This document shows, piece after piece, positions 22,650 through 35,074 of a stretch of 64,000 nt of DNA. Under the pieces are notes generated by a model, which searched no databases, had not been told where the DNA came from, and saw nothing but the letters and a program-made list of their open reading frames with translations. Source of the DNA: Aporrectodea caliginosa (Eukaryota > Annelida > Clitellata > Crassiclitellata > Lumbricidae); assembly GCA_020284085.1 (NCBI GenBank), contig JACEVL010006447.1, positions 2,114,245 to 2,178,244 on the forward strand. Direction: 5' to 3'. Within the stretch, counting starts at the first letter, position 1. Each line of letters opens with the position of its first letter. The translations under genes were made by a program, and so were the position numbers.

Positions 22650-25490
22650 CAGTGATCATTTCAAGGGTTGACGGCTGATCGCATTTCATTCGGAAGTCTC
22701 CGCCATCCACGGTATACGTGCTATCGAAAGAACAGGCTACATATATCGCCGATGAACCATTTAGCAATACGATTACTACGCTCGAAACATTAGCTATCAG
22801 AATATCATTTAAAACATGAATAACATACAGAAAACTCGAAGATTAACTCCAGAAGCGCTGACAACCGGATAAAACAGACGGCGAACAAGCAAACTCACGT
22901 AAATATAAATTATGAGCAAATGCGGCAAAAGAACGAATTTGAACAACGGAGAAATGGCGGCTTTCAATAGAACCTTTGTTTCAAGGGAATAACTGAACGA
23001 TAGGCAACAGAATATTCGATGTCAGATCAAATTACACATGTATTATAATCATATGTATTATATATTAGCCTTTTATTATTATATGGGTATTATGTATTAT
23101 ATATATGTACCCGGTATTATATGTGTATTATATATGTATTATAGAAGTAGGCCAATGCGAGGTGGATATTCTGTTGATTTGATTGGTTGCGTGACGAGAA
23201 CGTTCTCTTGTCCGTTGGCTGTCACCAGAACAATAAGAATTCCGTCTACTTTCTCCAGCAGCAGTTAGCGCAAGTAACTCAAACACCATTCATTCAAGAA
23301 AATCGTCTTCTGGATATATTCAGCCCAATTGGTTGAAAATTCGATCACTGGTGAAGCTGACAACAGCGCCTTCGTTTAACTGCTCTTAAACATGACCACT
23401 ACAGTTATGCACATTGTCCGCTGTACTATGAAAGCAACTTGGTACTTGCTTTACTTTCTAATGTGCATCGACTATCGTCAAACAGTTAGATCTAACTTCT
23501 AAAGGATGACGTTTAGAAGAGTAACTGCCACATGAAACTGAGTAGATCTGCTAAACGCTTCAAACAATACCTGTAAATGTAATCGTGGTTTCGGGGACCT
23601 GCTATGTACAATATACTCTTGCAGTACACTGCTGCATGTGGAGCGAGGATTCAGGCGCTTACATCTGCAACACGGAGCGTCGACCATTAAGAGGTTAGAG
23701 ATGAGTGTTCAGGCACCTGCGCTCATTAGGCACACAGTGGATGCGAACCGTGCCACTGATGGCAGATGGTGGCCAACTACTGGCTCAATGCATTCCTTGA
23801 GACAGCGGAATGCCATTTACAACCACGGAGGGGGGAGCTGACGTGCGATACGGTTTTGCAACATCGAGGATGAAAGTTCCTGTCTTGGCCGTCAGAACAT
23901 AGAAAGATGTTCAATATGTCAATAGCCAAAAAATGAACTAAGTTTAAATGTTTAAATAGCAGAAAATAGTTCTATACGCTCTCATCATGATCGCATTCAT
24001 CCTTGCAGGGTCGCAGTAGCACGATCTACAGGTATCGAGACAATGGAAAGTCTCGATTACATTCTAAAAGTGTTTATGCTTTTAACCCTGTTCTTAAGAT
24101 ACATTGTAGCAGATTCTTAACTGAACAAGAACCATAACAGATGTATCGCTTCTCATTCGTCTGAGTTGAAATTCAAGTTCAGATGAAATGAGCTGCAGAC
24201 CAGTTGTCTTCAAAACTTTGAACTCTGTAAAATATATGTCCGAGTAAATCGCATCTACAATAGATCCACCATGAAAGTAAATCAATATCATAAACGAGTC
24301 AACACCGTTCTTCATCGCAGTTTTCCCTGCGCTGTCCAGAGTCCAATTTATCACGGAGCCATATACGTCGCCCTTCCGAAATGTTTGCTTGCATAAATGT
24401 CCTGGACTCTTAGCAGATAAAAAGCTCTCTTCTTTAATATTCTAAGTGCTTTTCCTCGCACTTTACGTCTCTGTCTCACTGCCCACCTCCGTAATATGCG
24501 CTATAGATATTTCGTTCATTGTCCATTTCTTTGTCTATGTCTCTGTCCGGGTCTCTGTCTCTGCCCATGTCATTCTATCTGCCTATCTGTCGTTCAGGTT
24601 GTTTGTCTGACGTCTGTTCTTCTAATAGTCTGCTTGGATATTCTATGGATGTCTATATCCTAAGTATAGAAGACTATAGAAGCCTCCTCTTGTTCGCGTT
24701 GTTTCTTTTACTCTTTGATGATTTCGACATTAAATTTTGTTCGCCTAAACCCAAGCGACTAAATAGACGGTAAATAGACGGTAAGTCTATGCATGGTTGA
24801 TTGAGCAGTGGAGCTGACTGAATAGACAGAGACAAGTTGAACCATTTCAATCCTCCCTTTTTAAAGCTTGTGGGTGCACTAATCCGATCAATGATAGCGT
24901 CCGCAACGACTCTGATACATTCGTCCACATACATCATGGTTTGCTATAATGATGACAACTATTCGAACTATTCGAGAGTCACTCTTTCCACAGTAGCCGA
25001 CTGCAGAATGCCTTAAACCCTGTCGCTATATTGATCGGTGAAATACCTAAGTGGGGCTTTTATTTGGGCTTTTATTTGGATTGAAGTGGAAGGACTGAAC
25101 CCAGCTGAACCCAGCTGAACCCACTTCAACCCAACTGTTCATGTAAAGAAGTATTGAGTCTCATGTCTATTCGTTCATGTCCATGTAGGCCTATTTACCT
25201 GGTTGGCTGCGGCGCTCCGTTTCATCTCAGGGACCATGTTCAATCAATAGCTGTTGGTTGTACGTTTCCGTGTCATCTATACCAGGCCACTTCTGAAGAC
25301 AGAGTGGATTGTCTATGGGAGTCTGATGTGGTAGGCCCATACAATGGAATCTATTTCTAAGCAGCCTATGATACGAGTTTCATGGCCGCCTTATGTTTCT
25401 ACGTGAATACCTTCATCGTTTGAACATCATTTTGTTCGATCGTCGTGTTTATAATATGGTCAGGTCGGAAGCACATCTCAAATTACCGTG
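22650..25490. other. No recognised gene
   Basis: 23036-23145 is a TATTATATGTAT-type AT-rich patch. 25103-25134 holds three copies of GAACCCAGCT-like units. Short frames only; nothing identifiable. Confidence 0.45.
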
Positions 25491-26285
25491 AAGGAGAAGA
25501 AGTTGGAGAAGCAGGAGGAGCAGGATGAGAAGGAGGAAGAAGAAGAAGGAGTCAAGAGAAGAGCAGGAGGAGCAGGATGAGAAGGAGGAGCAGAAAGAGA
25601 AGGAGGAGCAGGAGCAGAAGGAGGAGCAGAAGGAGAGGAGGCAGAAGGAGCAGAGAAGCAGGAGGAGCAGGAGGAGAAGGAGGAGAAGCAGGAGAAAAGG
25701 AGCAGGAGGAGAATGAGGAGCAGAAGAAGCAGGATGAGCAGGAGGAGAAGGAGGAGGGAGAAGCAGGAGAAGCAGGAGGAGCAGGAGGAGAAGGAGGGGG
25801 AGAAGCAGGAGAAGCAGGAGAAGGAGGAGGAGGAGAATGAGGAGCAGAAGAAGCAGGAGGAGCAGGAGGAGAAGGAAAGGAGAAGCAGGAGAAGCAGGAG
25901 GAGCAGGAGGAGAAGGAGGAGCAAAAAAGAGGAGGAGGAGCAGGAGCAGAAGAAGCAGGAGGCAGGAGAAGAGCAGGAGGAGCAGAAGGAGGAGCAGAAG
26001 AAGCAGGAGAAGCAGGAGGAGCAGGAGCAGAAGGAGGAGCAGAAGAAGCAGGAGAAGCAGGAGGAGCAGGAGCAGAAGGAGGAGCAGAAGAAGCAGGAGA
26101 AGCAGGAGGAGCAGGAGGAGAAGGAGGAGCAGAAGAAGCAGGAGGAGCAGGAGGAGCAGGAGCAGAAGGAGCAGAAGGAGGAGCAGAAGGAGAAGGAGGC
26201 AGGAGAGGAGCAGGAGGAGGAGCAGAAGGAGGAGCAGAAGGAGAAGGAGGCAGGAGAGGAGGAGAAGGAGGAGCAGGAGGAGGCG
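25491..26285. repeat. ~800-bp (GGAGCAGAAGGA)n purine array
   Basis: Triplet-based GGA, GCA, GAA and AAG units in higher-order blocks of 12-45 bases. All three plus-strand frames are open for long distances because stop codons cannot form within the unit, giving E/Q/K-, R/S- and G/A/E-rich readings. A small fragment recurs at 26643-26668. Confidence 0.97.
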
Positions 26286-28633
26286 GCGTCAGATTCAGAC
26301 TTACTGGATGCTCCTCATATAATAAGTATTCCGTTTAAGCAATAAATTACTAAACATGCGCAGTCAGGATTTAGTTTACTGAATAGACAGATCTTGGTAA
26401 ACACAACGGAGAAGACACTTAAGACAGAAGATGGTGAACACTGAGGTCATAGAATAGACAGAAAATGGATTAGGCATCATTAGACAGTGGTAACTTGTCA
26501 TGAAACAATGAGTTGACTGAATAGAAAGGAATTCGATTACAGAGGAACCGTGAAGTTGATAGATAGTGAACATTGAACAATGAACATTCATAAATAGAAA
26601 CGTTCGCTTTTGCTTTTATGAGAAACATAAGTGAAAGGCTCTGAGGAGCAGAAGGAGAAGGAGGCAGGATCACAGGCGCTGAAGCAGTGATGATTCAACG
26701 CAGAACTGCAAATATCTGATTCAGAGTTCGAATGATTGGCACATAGATGGCTGCAGGCAGCAGCATTGCCGTTCTACCAGAGAATATGGCCGCCGACGTT
26801 ATGGAGGTCCGAATAGACGTTCACGTGTTGAACGCTAATCGTGGATGCCGCCTGTGGCGAAACTAGTCGCCAATAAATGCAGATAGATTAGTTTGCTTCA
26901 TTGGTTTTCAGAGCATGACGCTCCGAGTGCATTGAGACGTATGCCTTCCTGTTTGCAGCTCGATCGGGTTTTATGTACATCTTTGAGTTTCGGTCTAGTG
27001 ACCCCTTGCTGAAAGCCGATAGTAGATATGTGTTCAAAATACTAATTGTTAAGAAACATAATACGGAGTAAAGCTATTTAATAAATATACTGATTAAGTA
27101 CACTTTTAAAGACAGGAAGCGTCATGGGTGCTTTTTCTATTCAAAAATACAATCGTCAGTGACTGAAACTCAGATTACATGAGAGAAAAACATAAACGTA
27201 TTCGACGCAAATTTGCCTGGCGCCCTGAGACAGTCGGTCATTTAGGAATCGTTGGTCACGATTAAAGTAATCCCTGAACTTATTATTGCAAAGTAAGCTT
27301 ATTATGGCAAAGTATTTAGACACTTTTGACAGCTTCCGAGACGACAGTCTTGTAATTCAAACTATTAACCAAGCACATTACAGACGTTTCGAACTCTTTT
27401 GACAACGCATATGGGACTCCTTAAACATCGATTCTTTGCAGTGTTTTAGTTGTCAGAAAAGAGCTGAGGGGTCGAACATTTTACAGATTACCAAAGGACG
27501 CGAATGCTAATGTTGTTTATATGTTTCACACCAAACAATTGACGCCTCGAGATAGTTGAGTTTCCTGTCCCTCCAACAGCTTTTCAGTTACTTAGCTGAG
27601 AGGGTTAAAAGAAGAGCTAGAGGGTTAAACCCTTTCACCCAATAACTAAAACACTATAGTCCCGCAAAGCAGCAGACTAGATCAGACTAATCTAAACCGG
27701 TCCAGAAGACCAGATCAGACTGGTCCAAACCGGTTTCTCGCTTATAGTGCTAGCGCGTCGCTCCCGCGCAAGCGACACGTGATAGACAGGGAGCAAACAT
27801 CCACCGCAGCCATTCAATGCGCGGCTGTTAGAAACATCCAGCAAGCCGGAGCAAGTGATCACTGCATGTCAGCTAGGCGCACCAAGTAACCGCTATCGCG
27901 TGATCAACGCATGCAAAACAGAAGTATTACATAAATATTTATAATAGGAACACGCGCTTAAACCTTGCTGACCAATCAGCGCAATATTTGTTCACGTTAT
28001 TATTTCAACCTTTGGGACCACGCAGGGTTGCATAGGCCTAGGCCATGACCCAGTTTTATTACAGATTTCTAAAATTGCCAATCTTTTTTCCGCCCCATAA
28101 TTATAATTTACGGCCAACATAATTCCATGTATTTCCGGCGGCCACCAACACAGAATCCTGTTGGCCTGACTTAAAAATGTAATTTCTATGAGTGGTGAAG
28201 GTCTGATGGTGAATGACCCTTCGGGACCCCTCGGGATCCCTCGGGACGAGTCGGCTGGTGACGTGGGCAAGACAAGAATGCTTGTGAAGGTGGCGTTGTG
28301 CAGCGAGCGCTCCTTCTGGTTTATTCGCATTCTCCATTATCAATGTGAAACGGATCAGGGACCCTGCGACCAGCATCAACGCTGATTGGATTCTACTTGT
28401 ATACTAAAGACAAATTCTCTTGCTATCCAAAAATCATTCGATTAGAGAAAAAGACTTGATCTTCTGCGACTTTGATATCAGTGGCCAGTTAGGCGTGAAC
28501 AACTGCACAACCTATAGTTAATGCGGTCCAAACGAAATGAAAAGACTATTACTGCCACAGTTGTTAGCTTTGTTCCTCTGCAAATTATGACACACTGACG
28601 TCATATCATACCAAAGCCAATTGAAAGCGATGT

Positions 28634-28635
<2 letters not shown>
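26286..28635. other. No recognised gene; possible promoter-like patch near 27.7-28.0 kb
   Basis: 26360-26600 has degenerate GAATAGACAG repeats. 27679-27734 contains AGATCAGACT...AAACCGGT twice. 27720-27970 is GC-richer, with GACACGTGAT and CCAATCAGCG boxes, but no gene could be tied to it. 28217-28245 has three CCCTCGGGA-like units. Confidence 0.4.
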
Positions 28636-28686
<51 letters not shown>

Positions 28687-28800
28687 CAGACAGACAGACA
28701 GACAGACAGTGAGACAGCAAGAGAGAGAGAGAGAGCGAGAGAGAGATAGATAGAGAGAGACAGAGGCAGACAGAGACAGAGACAGAAAGAGACAGAGAAA
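28636..28800. repeat. (GA)n/(CAGA)n microsatellite
   Basis: GA dinucleotide array with CAGACAGACAG and GATAGATA interruptions. Confidence 0.96.
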
Positions 28801-30007
28801 ACATAAAAAACATCGTTTCGAAAGAGGAAGAATTCAATCATTGTGACTGTCTGTCGGTGGGTCGAGTCTTGATCTCTGGAATTCTTTTTCTTTGGTCTTT
28901 GGGACAATTCCGATCAATGCGATCCACGTCATCAGCAGAATGGCGACGGTCGTTTGACACACTGCCACTCGTCGATAAGCAGCCATTCTGGAAGAAGACT
29001 GACCGAAGGAGGAATTGTCAGACGGGAAAATAGATGACCGGGTTCGCTATATATATGCTACACTCATCTGACCATGATCATTGATCAATCATAAGGCGTT
29101 CAATACGCTCTTGGCTATATACCGATCTGGAAGTCGGTAATATTTATAATCTGCGTATACGGCAGGTATATCTAACGATCCATTGCACTACTGCTGCACT
29201 GGCCTGGCCTCAGCATCTGCTACAGATTCTTGCATCCCTCGTTTCCGTCTCTCTGAAGTGCAACAGATATATTTAAACACTAGCAATAAACGCGTGGAGC
29301 CAACGCGATGAGCTACATACTTACAGCCGACGCCAAATGTTAATCCGTGTTATTGATCATAATAGCGTGTCTAGATATTAAACCATCGCTTATCCTAGAC
29401 ACATCGAATTACAAATGGCTAATGCATTCGTCTCCAGCAGACCGTAAAAACCAGCTGTAGATCGCGGTTGATTGCGTCCTTAGCCATCCGATAAATAAAC
29501 GGCTTGTTCCTTAAGTCCCTCGGAAAGTGATCAGTCATTCCAAAGATTTCGACAGAAGCTTTCAATGACACTTCTTGCGCGTTGGCCAATAGCCATCCAA
29601 AGCGATTAGCTAAAGCAGTGTTGCGTCCGGCGGTAGTTACGTGTCTTCGTATACTGCACCACTAAGACCACATTACACCGAATCTCATCAGCCATGAGAC
29701 CCATTTAAACCACGGGCTTAGCGCTTTCTAAAAGTTCCGTTACACATTATTTTATATTGGAGACATCCGGAGCTGACATTTTCATCGCTCTCTCCTGGAT
29801 ATAATGTCCTCGTTTTCAGTCAATGTAATAGTTACAGAGCTTAGTTGGTCTCACTTACGCAGAAAAGTGAGACCAAGTTCAGAGTAATGGAATGACAAGG
29901 AGCTGCGAGCTCTGCCTATTCATATGTCGCGGATAGCATAAGCCAAAGGCGATGCAGATGCACCTATAGGCCCTGCGTTGAGGCCACATCCATTTCTTAG
30001 TAGGTGC
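28801..30007. other. No recognised gene
   Basis: No coding or repeat signal recognised. Confidence 0.4.
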
Positions 30008-30116
30008 ACTGCGGTAATGCCGTGGTAACTGCCGTAATCCCGCGGAAATTGGTAAGAATTAAACATGGTCGTAATACCGCGGCTATGGATATGGAAGTTG
30101 CGCGGTAATACCGCAG
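30008..30116. repeat. Cluster of CGGTAATNCCG-type palindromes
   Basis: Related motifs GCGGTAATGCCG, GCCGTAATCCCG, CGTAATACCGCGG and GCGGTAATACCGC within about 100 bases, some palindromic around AAT or TAT. Confidence 0.7.
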
Positions 30117-30123
30117 TATTCAT

Positions 30124-30260
30124 TAATTCATTCATTCATTCATTCAATCATTCATTCATTCATTCACTCATTCATTCAGAGCACTTATATAGCTTCTGTC
30201 TAAGATACTTACTCAGCGGCTATTCCGGCCCAGCCCCAGTGAAAGAGAATAATTTCAAAA
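30124..30260 (-). mobile_element. LINE 3' tail with (GAAT)n terminus
   Basis: On the minus strand: GGGCTGGGCCGGAATAGCCG, CTGAGTAAG, TATATAAGTGCTC, then (GAAT)n of about 55 bases (30124-30179). Same tail pattern as 6190-6340. Confidence 0.7.
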
Positions 30261-30339
30261 GCATGCGGCATCCCCGGTTAGAAAAATATAAGGTATACAT
30301 AAATAAACATGTGTAAAGCGCAACTTCAAGAAAAACTCA

Positions 30340-31930
30340 TCAGCAGCTCAGTGGACCCAACAAGAAGAACCCTCTATCAAACAGAAAAGACTTTAAGCGC
30401 TTGCAGGACAAAGAACGAGATAGCCTGACTAACTCAGATGTAGTTTTATGAGGAAGGTTGCTCAAAGCCACAGGATCGACGAAAGTATACCTATAAAGCT
30501 TCTGTACTGAGTTGTAGAGGAACAAGCCTGATCGGCCGAACGAAGGGACCTGCGGCCAGGAACAGACGAGGCAGAGATACACAGTGAGCCACGATAAGAT
30601 GGGGCAATTCCCATCATGCATGAAATTCATGCGTTGGTGGGAATGCTTTCTTAAATTCGATGCGTTGAGGGATCGGCCACCAGTGCAAAGTATCACGCAT
30701 ACATACTATTATGTGGCCAACTTTCTGGATGCCACCAAACAGACGAACAGATGCACTGACAACAGACTGTAATTTCAAGGTAAGAGAGGAGCACAGACCA
30801 GAATAGATGGCATTTTCAAAATCTATTCTGGATCAGATTACTGTATATCGTGGATCAGTGCGGAAGCAGCCTCTGTAGTAGGCCTAAGTGATCGTTGCAC
30901 AGAACGGATCTGACGGAGATGATAGCAACAATACTTTGTTGACATGGTTAAGGAAGCGTTAGCTCTTAATCAAGAATAATGCCAAAATCTCGCACAGAGG
31001 TAGAGATGCCAGGAAAAGACCGGCGAAGGGCAGAAATGTCAATCTTGGCCCTTCAGCTGGATTTGAACCCTACCGCTGATCCCCAAAAGTGGATCTTATC
31101 AGAATTCAAGTGAAGTCGGGTTGAGGACATCCATGCAGCCAGCTCCGACGACGCATGCACAGTCCGGTCAACAAGGGTATCCGCTGCAGCCACCGTGCCA
31201 TGAAGATAGGCCTCGGTGTCATCAGAAAATGCCAGTTGACCAATTCCCACGCAATGTACTGCATGCAAGATTCGCAGGAATATAAACAAAGGCAGATCAA
31301 GACTACGCTGGATAGATAATACAAATGAGGACATAGCATCACCTGGACTAACAATAAAGGGAGCAATGGACTTGAAAACTGACCAAAGACATTTATTTGC
31401 ACTAATCGTCGCCAAATGGCTGAGGTCAGGAATTGATGATGATCAAATCAAATCAAATCAAAACTCTTTTATTGAAGCCAAATCAAAACACATAACATTT
31501 CAACATAAAATATCAGGATTGGCCGCAAGAGGAGTCCCAAAAGGGATCAAGATCCGCTAACTAGGGACACTTAGAACAACATTTCATAAATATGAATTAG
31601 CTAAATCCTTGATAAACAGTGCAACATCAAGATGATGATAATGAGCCACTTCTCAAATAGAATGCAACTCTAGTCGGCCGTATAAACAATAAATTAAGAA
31701 GCGGAGCTAAGACATATCCCTGCAGGAAACCAAAAACTATAGGGTACCAAGAAGAACGTGTAGGCCCGAAAATACCAGCCTGTGAGCGGTCGGAGAGGAA
31801 GGAGAGTATCCAGCTGAGCAAGAGCACCGAAATGCCAAAGAGGTCTCCAAAGCCGCCCAATTGTTCCAAAAACAAGCAGATCTAAAGGACAAAGACACGA
31901 TGTTAAGTTTCCATTTCAATGTTTGACTTT
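30340..31930 (-). pseudogene. Decayed LINE reverse transcriptase (CR1/L2-like), with nested insert
   Basis: Minus-strand blocks in RT order: SVLLSWILSFLSDRSQ, SSWYPIVFGFLQGYVLAPLL (motif with GVPQGSVLGPLL as its intact form) at 31875-31640; SDDTEAYLHG (the YADD-type catalytic block, altered), AAADTLVDRTVHASSELAAW and RLHLNSDK near 31210-31080; then NLPHKTTSELVRL and KRLKSFLFDRGFF at the 3' end (30345-30500). Frameshifts and stops throughout. 31441-31620 is foreign: it begins CAAATCAAATCAAATCAAAA and looks like the 3' tail of another element (minus orientation). Confidence 0.8.
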
Positions 31931-32628
31931 TTCATAAAATTCAATAAATGTATGCGGCAAGTTGAAACTTACTTTCTTTCAATTGCAATGTCGGGACAGC
32001 GTTGAAAATGAGTGTAGGACATTATCCCCTCCGGACAAAATCGTCCCCTCTGCGCAATTAGCCTATTTCTGCATGTCATTGATAAACCCTAATTCCCGTG
32101 TTTTTGTTCGCTATGTGATTCAGGTGTAGGCCTAAACTTAAGACTTGTTAGTGTCATTCATTTCGAAAAGACTTGTTAGTGTCAATCGGTTATTCAGTTA
32201 TAAATTGAAGACATGTTAGTGTCATTTAGGTTCAAAGTTAAGGTCGTTTAGTAGTTCTGTTTGCGGAAAAACAACTTTATATTAGTTATAAATAGTTTCA
32301 TCAAACAATTAAAATTCCATTTAGGCCAATAATTATTTTAATAATTTACGTCCAAAATTATACGCCCTCATAGAGCCGTTAAGCAGTTGAACTGAATTTA
32401 TGATCTGAAAGAGCGCATTCACTTGAGTGGAAAAGTGGTTCAAAGTGAACATTTAAAAATGGACTTTGATTAGAGGGCTCAGTTAGAGTCACTTATACTT
32501 TAAATATTTCGGCTTTGGATTTGATTAAAATATATATTAATAAATTATACGCATTTAAAAAATAATACCTTATACCTGTGCATTTTTATCCCCAGGGGAT
32601 GATTTCACACGATGGGGGATAGAAATGG
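31931..32628. other. No recognised gene; AT-rich
   Basis: Three ACTTGTTAGTGTCA-like units at 32140-32225. No coding signal. Confidence 0.45.
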
Positions 32629-32678
32629 TTTATTCCCCCGGATACTCTATACCGGTATAGTCCATCCGGGGGATAAAT
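32629..32678. other. 50-bp near-perfect palindrome
   Basis: TTTATTCCCCCGGAT at the left mirrors ATCCGGGGGATAAA at the right around the centre TATACCGGTATA. A related CCCCCGGATA block follows at 32686. Confidence 0.85.
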
Positions 32679-33009
32679 TCATCCCCCCCGGATAGGACGG
32701 ATACTCTATTTCGTCATACCGGCTTTGATGGAATCTAGTTCCAATAATTTTAATATCCTTTTCATGCAGAAGAACGCACGTGCTGCCTTTAGCGAACTCT
32801 AACATCATCTTAGCTCTTGGACATTTGCTGGAAGGCACTACATAAATATTTAGTGACATACATCATGCACATTGTTCAATACGTGTATTTGTTTCCGGAG
32901 GTAGAAGGTACTTACGAAACCAACATATTGTTGTAATGCCAAAACTTTGAAAAGATGGGATGGTTTTATACCGATCAGAGATAGTGGTTGGTTGGTTTGT
33001 TGCTGTCTA

Positions 33010-33125
33010 ACAAACAGCAACAGTTATGCTGTGTCATAACAAAGATGATCATAATAGCGTCGCCTGCTTCCTTTCTCCAGGCCTGCGACTGGCACTGTCA
33101 CAGTACGAACCGTGGCGGAGTTAGT
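33010..33125 (-). repeat. Dispersed ~115-bp repeat, copy 3 of 4
   Basis: Reverse complement reads AACTCCGCCACGG, AGTGCCAGTCGCAGGCCTGG, AAAGGAAGCAGGCGACGCTA and ATGATCATCTTTGTTATGAC. Confidence 0.8.
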
Positions 33126-33226
33126 GTGACAAGCTAAAAGTATTTAGCGCCTCTAGCGAGTGCCACTGCAAATACAAGAATGGAAAATCTCATTTCTAAA
33201 GGCGCTTGACTTATTCAAATTAGCCT

Positions 33227-33323
33227 ATTCGACCTGATTTCGAAAGTTCTACTTATATTGATGCTATTCAGTGCCTCAGTGAATAGCATCAATGTAAGCA
33301 GAGCATTCGAAATCAGGTTGAAT
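33227..33323 (+). ncRNA. Candidate long hairpin (microRNA-precursor-like)
   Basis: Arms 33232-33270 and 33280-33318 (39 nt each, 35 Watson-Crick matches) with a 9-nt loop GTGCCTCAG. Five more flanking pairs, one of them G:U, extend the stem to 33227/33323. On the plus strand two of the four arm differences are G:U pairs and two are mismatches, so it folds slightly better in this orientation. Size and loop fit an animal pre-miRNA. A short foldback transposon is the main alternative. No known miRNA seed was recognised. Confidence 0.45.
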
Positions 33324-33481
33324 TCTCGGATCTGATTTGCCCATAGGATGTGCATATTTGAAGAACAGCGTTCACAAAAAGCCTTTGTTTGACTAAACGT
33401 CTGGCATTGCTTGAGTTGGATGATCTCATATACATACATGCATATAATATATATATATATATTTATTTATTTATTTATTTA

Positions 33482-33934
33482 TTAGGACTGGTACTGATTA
33501 AAATAAGATTAATCCATTAATCTAAGAAATTAACTCCGATAAATCGATTAAATTTGATTAATTTGGCATCTGTTATGTAGACGTGAAGAACTGTTTAAAA
33601 TTTAGTCACTGAGTCAGTTTCTATACTTTCTTTCTACAAAGTATTTTGCACCACGGTAAGCGAACTGTTTATTGCACTGAAGAGAGTTAGCCTAATTTTG
33701 TCGCCGTCTGCGACTTTTCCATCAGCAATTACCATAAATGCAAATGATGGCTTAATTTCCCATTGAAACGTTGCACATTATCATTGTTCGTCCTATTGTT
33801 TACCCGTGACTGGGACGCTCGACATCATGAAACAAGTAGGTCGAAGAAAGTTATTCGAACAAGCCGAAGTTAATCGATTAAAAAATTTGTTAACGATTAA
33901 TCAATTAATTAATAGCTAAAATCCGCAGCCCTAA
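33482..33934. mobile_element. MITE-like element with TTAGGRCTG ends
   Basis: The left end is TTAGGACTGG and the right end reads TTAGGGCTGCGG as reverse complement. Both subterminal zones are dense in GATTAAT and ATCGATTAA, giving inverted AT-rich arms. The central 33651-33840 is shared with 39079-39280. A target duplication is not clear because the left flank is a (TTTA)n run. Confidence 0.65.
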
Positions 33935-34559
33935 TATATATAACACTGTCTGTTTAGAAAGATCAATAATGTGCTAAGCCAGATTTGATTCTGGTCTAGG
34001 CTGTTGGCGTGATTTTCTCTACAGGGAAATTCGATTAAGAGAATCTGATCGCAGATGAAGGGCATGTATTGTAAGGTAATCTATGAGTTCATACTCATAC
34101 CTCGATGTGGAAATATAACACAGCGGCAGACACAGACAACCGAGAGGAATATTCTTGCCTTAATGATCTGTCTTCTCAAACATTAATTTTCTCTGACTAT
34201 CTTTATGGTCTTCTCTCGTTCGCTTTCTCTTATTCGGCGTCTGTTTCTCTTTGAATATTCTGTATATATATCAGATGAGATAACGGTATTAGGCCTAAGG
34301 GAATTCGTGCTCTTCGCATATTTCGCCGAATCAATAGGCAGATCGATCATGTCACGTGTGAGATGCGGTGGAAATTCGATCCAAGTGAAAGGAGATTTAA
34401 TTAGCTGTAGCGACTCCGATGGCCTCAGATGGATCTAACATCTGTCATTCAGTGTCTTTGTATACACATGAATGTCTGTTGTTCAAAAAGCTGCCTAATG
34501 CGATGAATTTTTATGATATGATATGATTCCAAGGTCTGACAAATCAGAAACAATAAATG

Positions 34560-35000
34560 TAGGAAGACAGTGGAACTATTCTCTCTTGGCTTTCTAGCAC
34601 CGAACTCGCCACTATCAGATACTGTCAAAACATTTGGGGTAACTCTGGGCAGTAAGCTCACATTTCGACCGCACATAACAAACATTTGTAAATCTTGTTT
34701 CTATCCCATCAGGGCAATATGTCACATCAGGTCGGCTGAGACTGAGAATATTGCGCAAACCATAGCCTGTTCCCGTGTCTCCTCTCGCCTTTATTATGCC
34801 AATTCGGTTTTTGTGGGTCTCTCAGACCTTAAACTCAACTGCAGGCTACAACGCATCCAAAACTCCTGAGCTCGCGTAGTGCTACGTGTCCCAGTACGAA
34901 CAAGCTCATCAGTCTTACCCATAACCCCTTAAATTACCAGGACTGTAGGCACGCATTCTGGGGACTTGAAACTTGGGTCCATTCTCAATTTACTCTTTTC
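34560..35000 (+). pseudogene. LINE reverse transcriptase C-terminal fragment (CR1/L2-like)
   Basis: Reads VKTFGVTLGSKLTFRPHIT, NICKSCFYPIRAICHIRSAE, TIACSRVSSRLYYANSVF and LQRIQNS, then a stop, then ARVVLRVPVRTSS. This is the typical region after the RT catalytic core (LGV.LDSKL.F..HI; SRLDYANS; LQ..QN.AARL). 5' truncated and with at least one stop. Confidence 0.85.
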
Positions 35001-35074
35001 ATCAAAAAATGAAAAAGAGTCCGGTTTGGATTAACATTTTTGTTCTGAGACTAAATGTAAGACGATCCTATGTT

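Noticed and set aside
25713..26345. 210-codon Glu/Gln/Lys-rich frame
   Set aside because: It lies wholly in a purine triplet array that is open in all frames; no domain, splice or start context.
28000..28380. 112- and 92-codon minus-strand frames as a gene
   Set aside because: The two overlap in different frames, there is no recognised domain, and splice sites are not evident.
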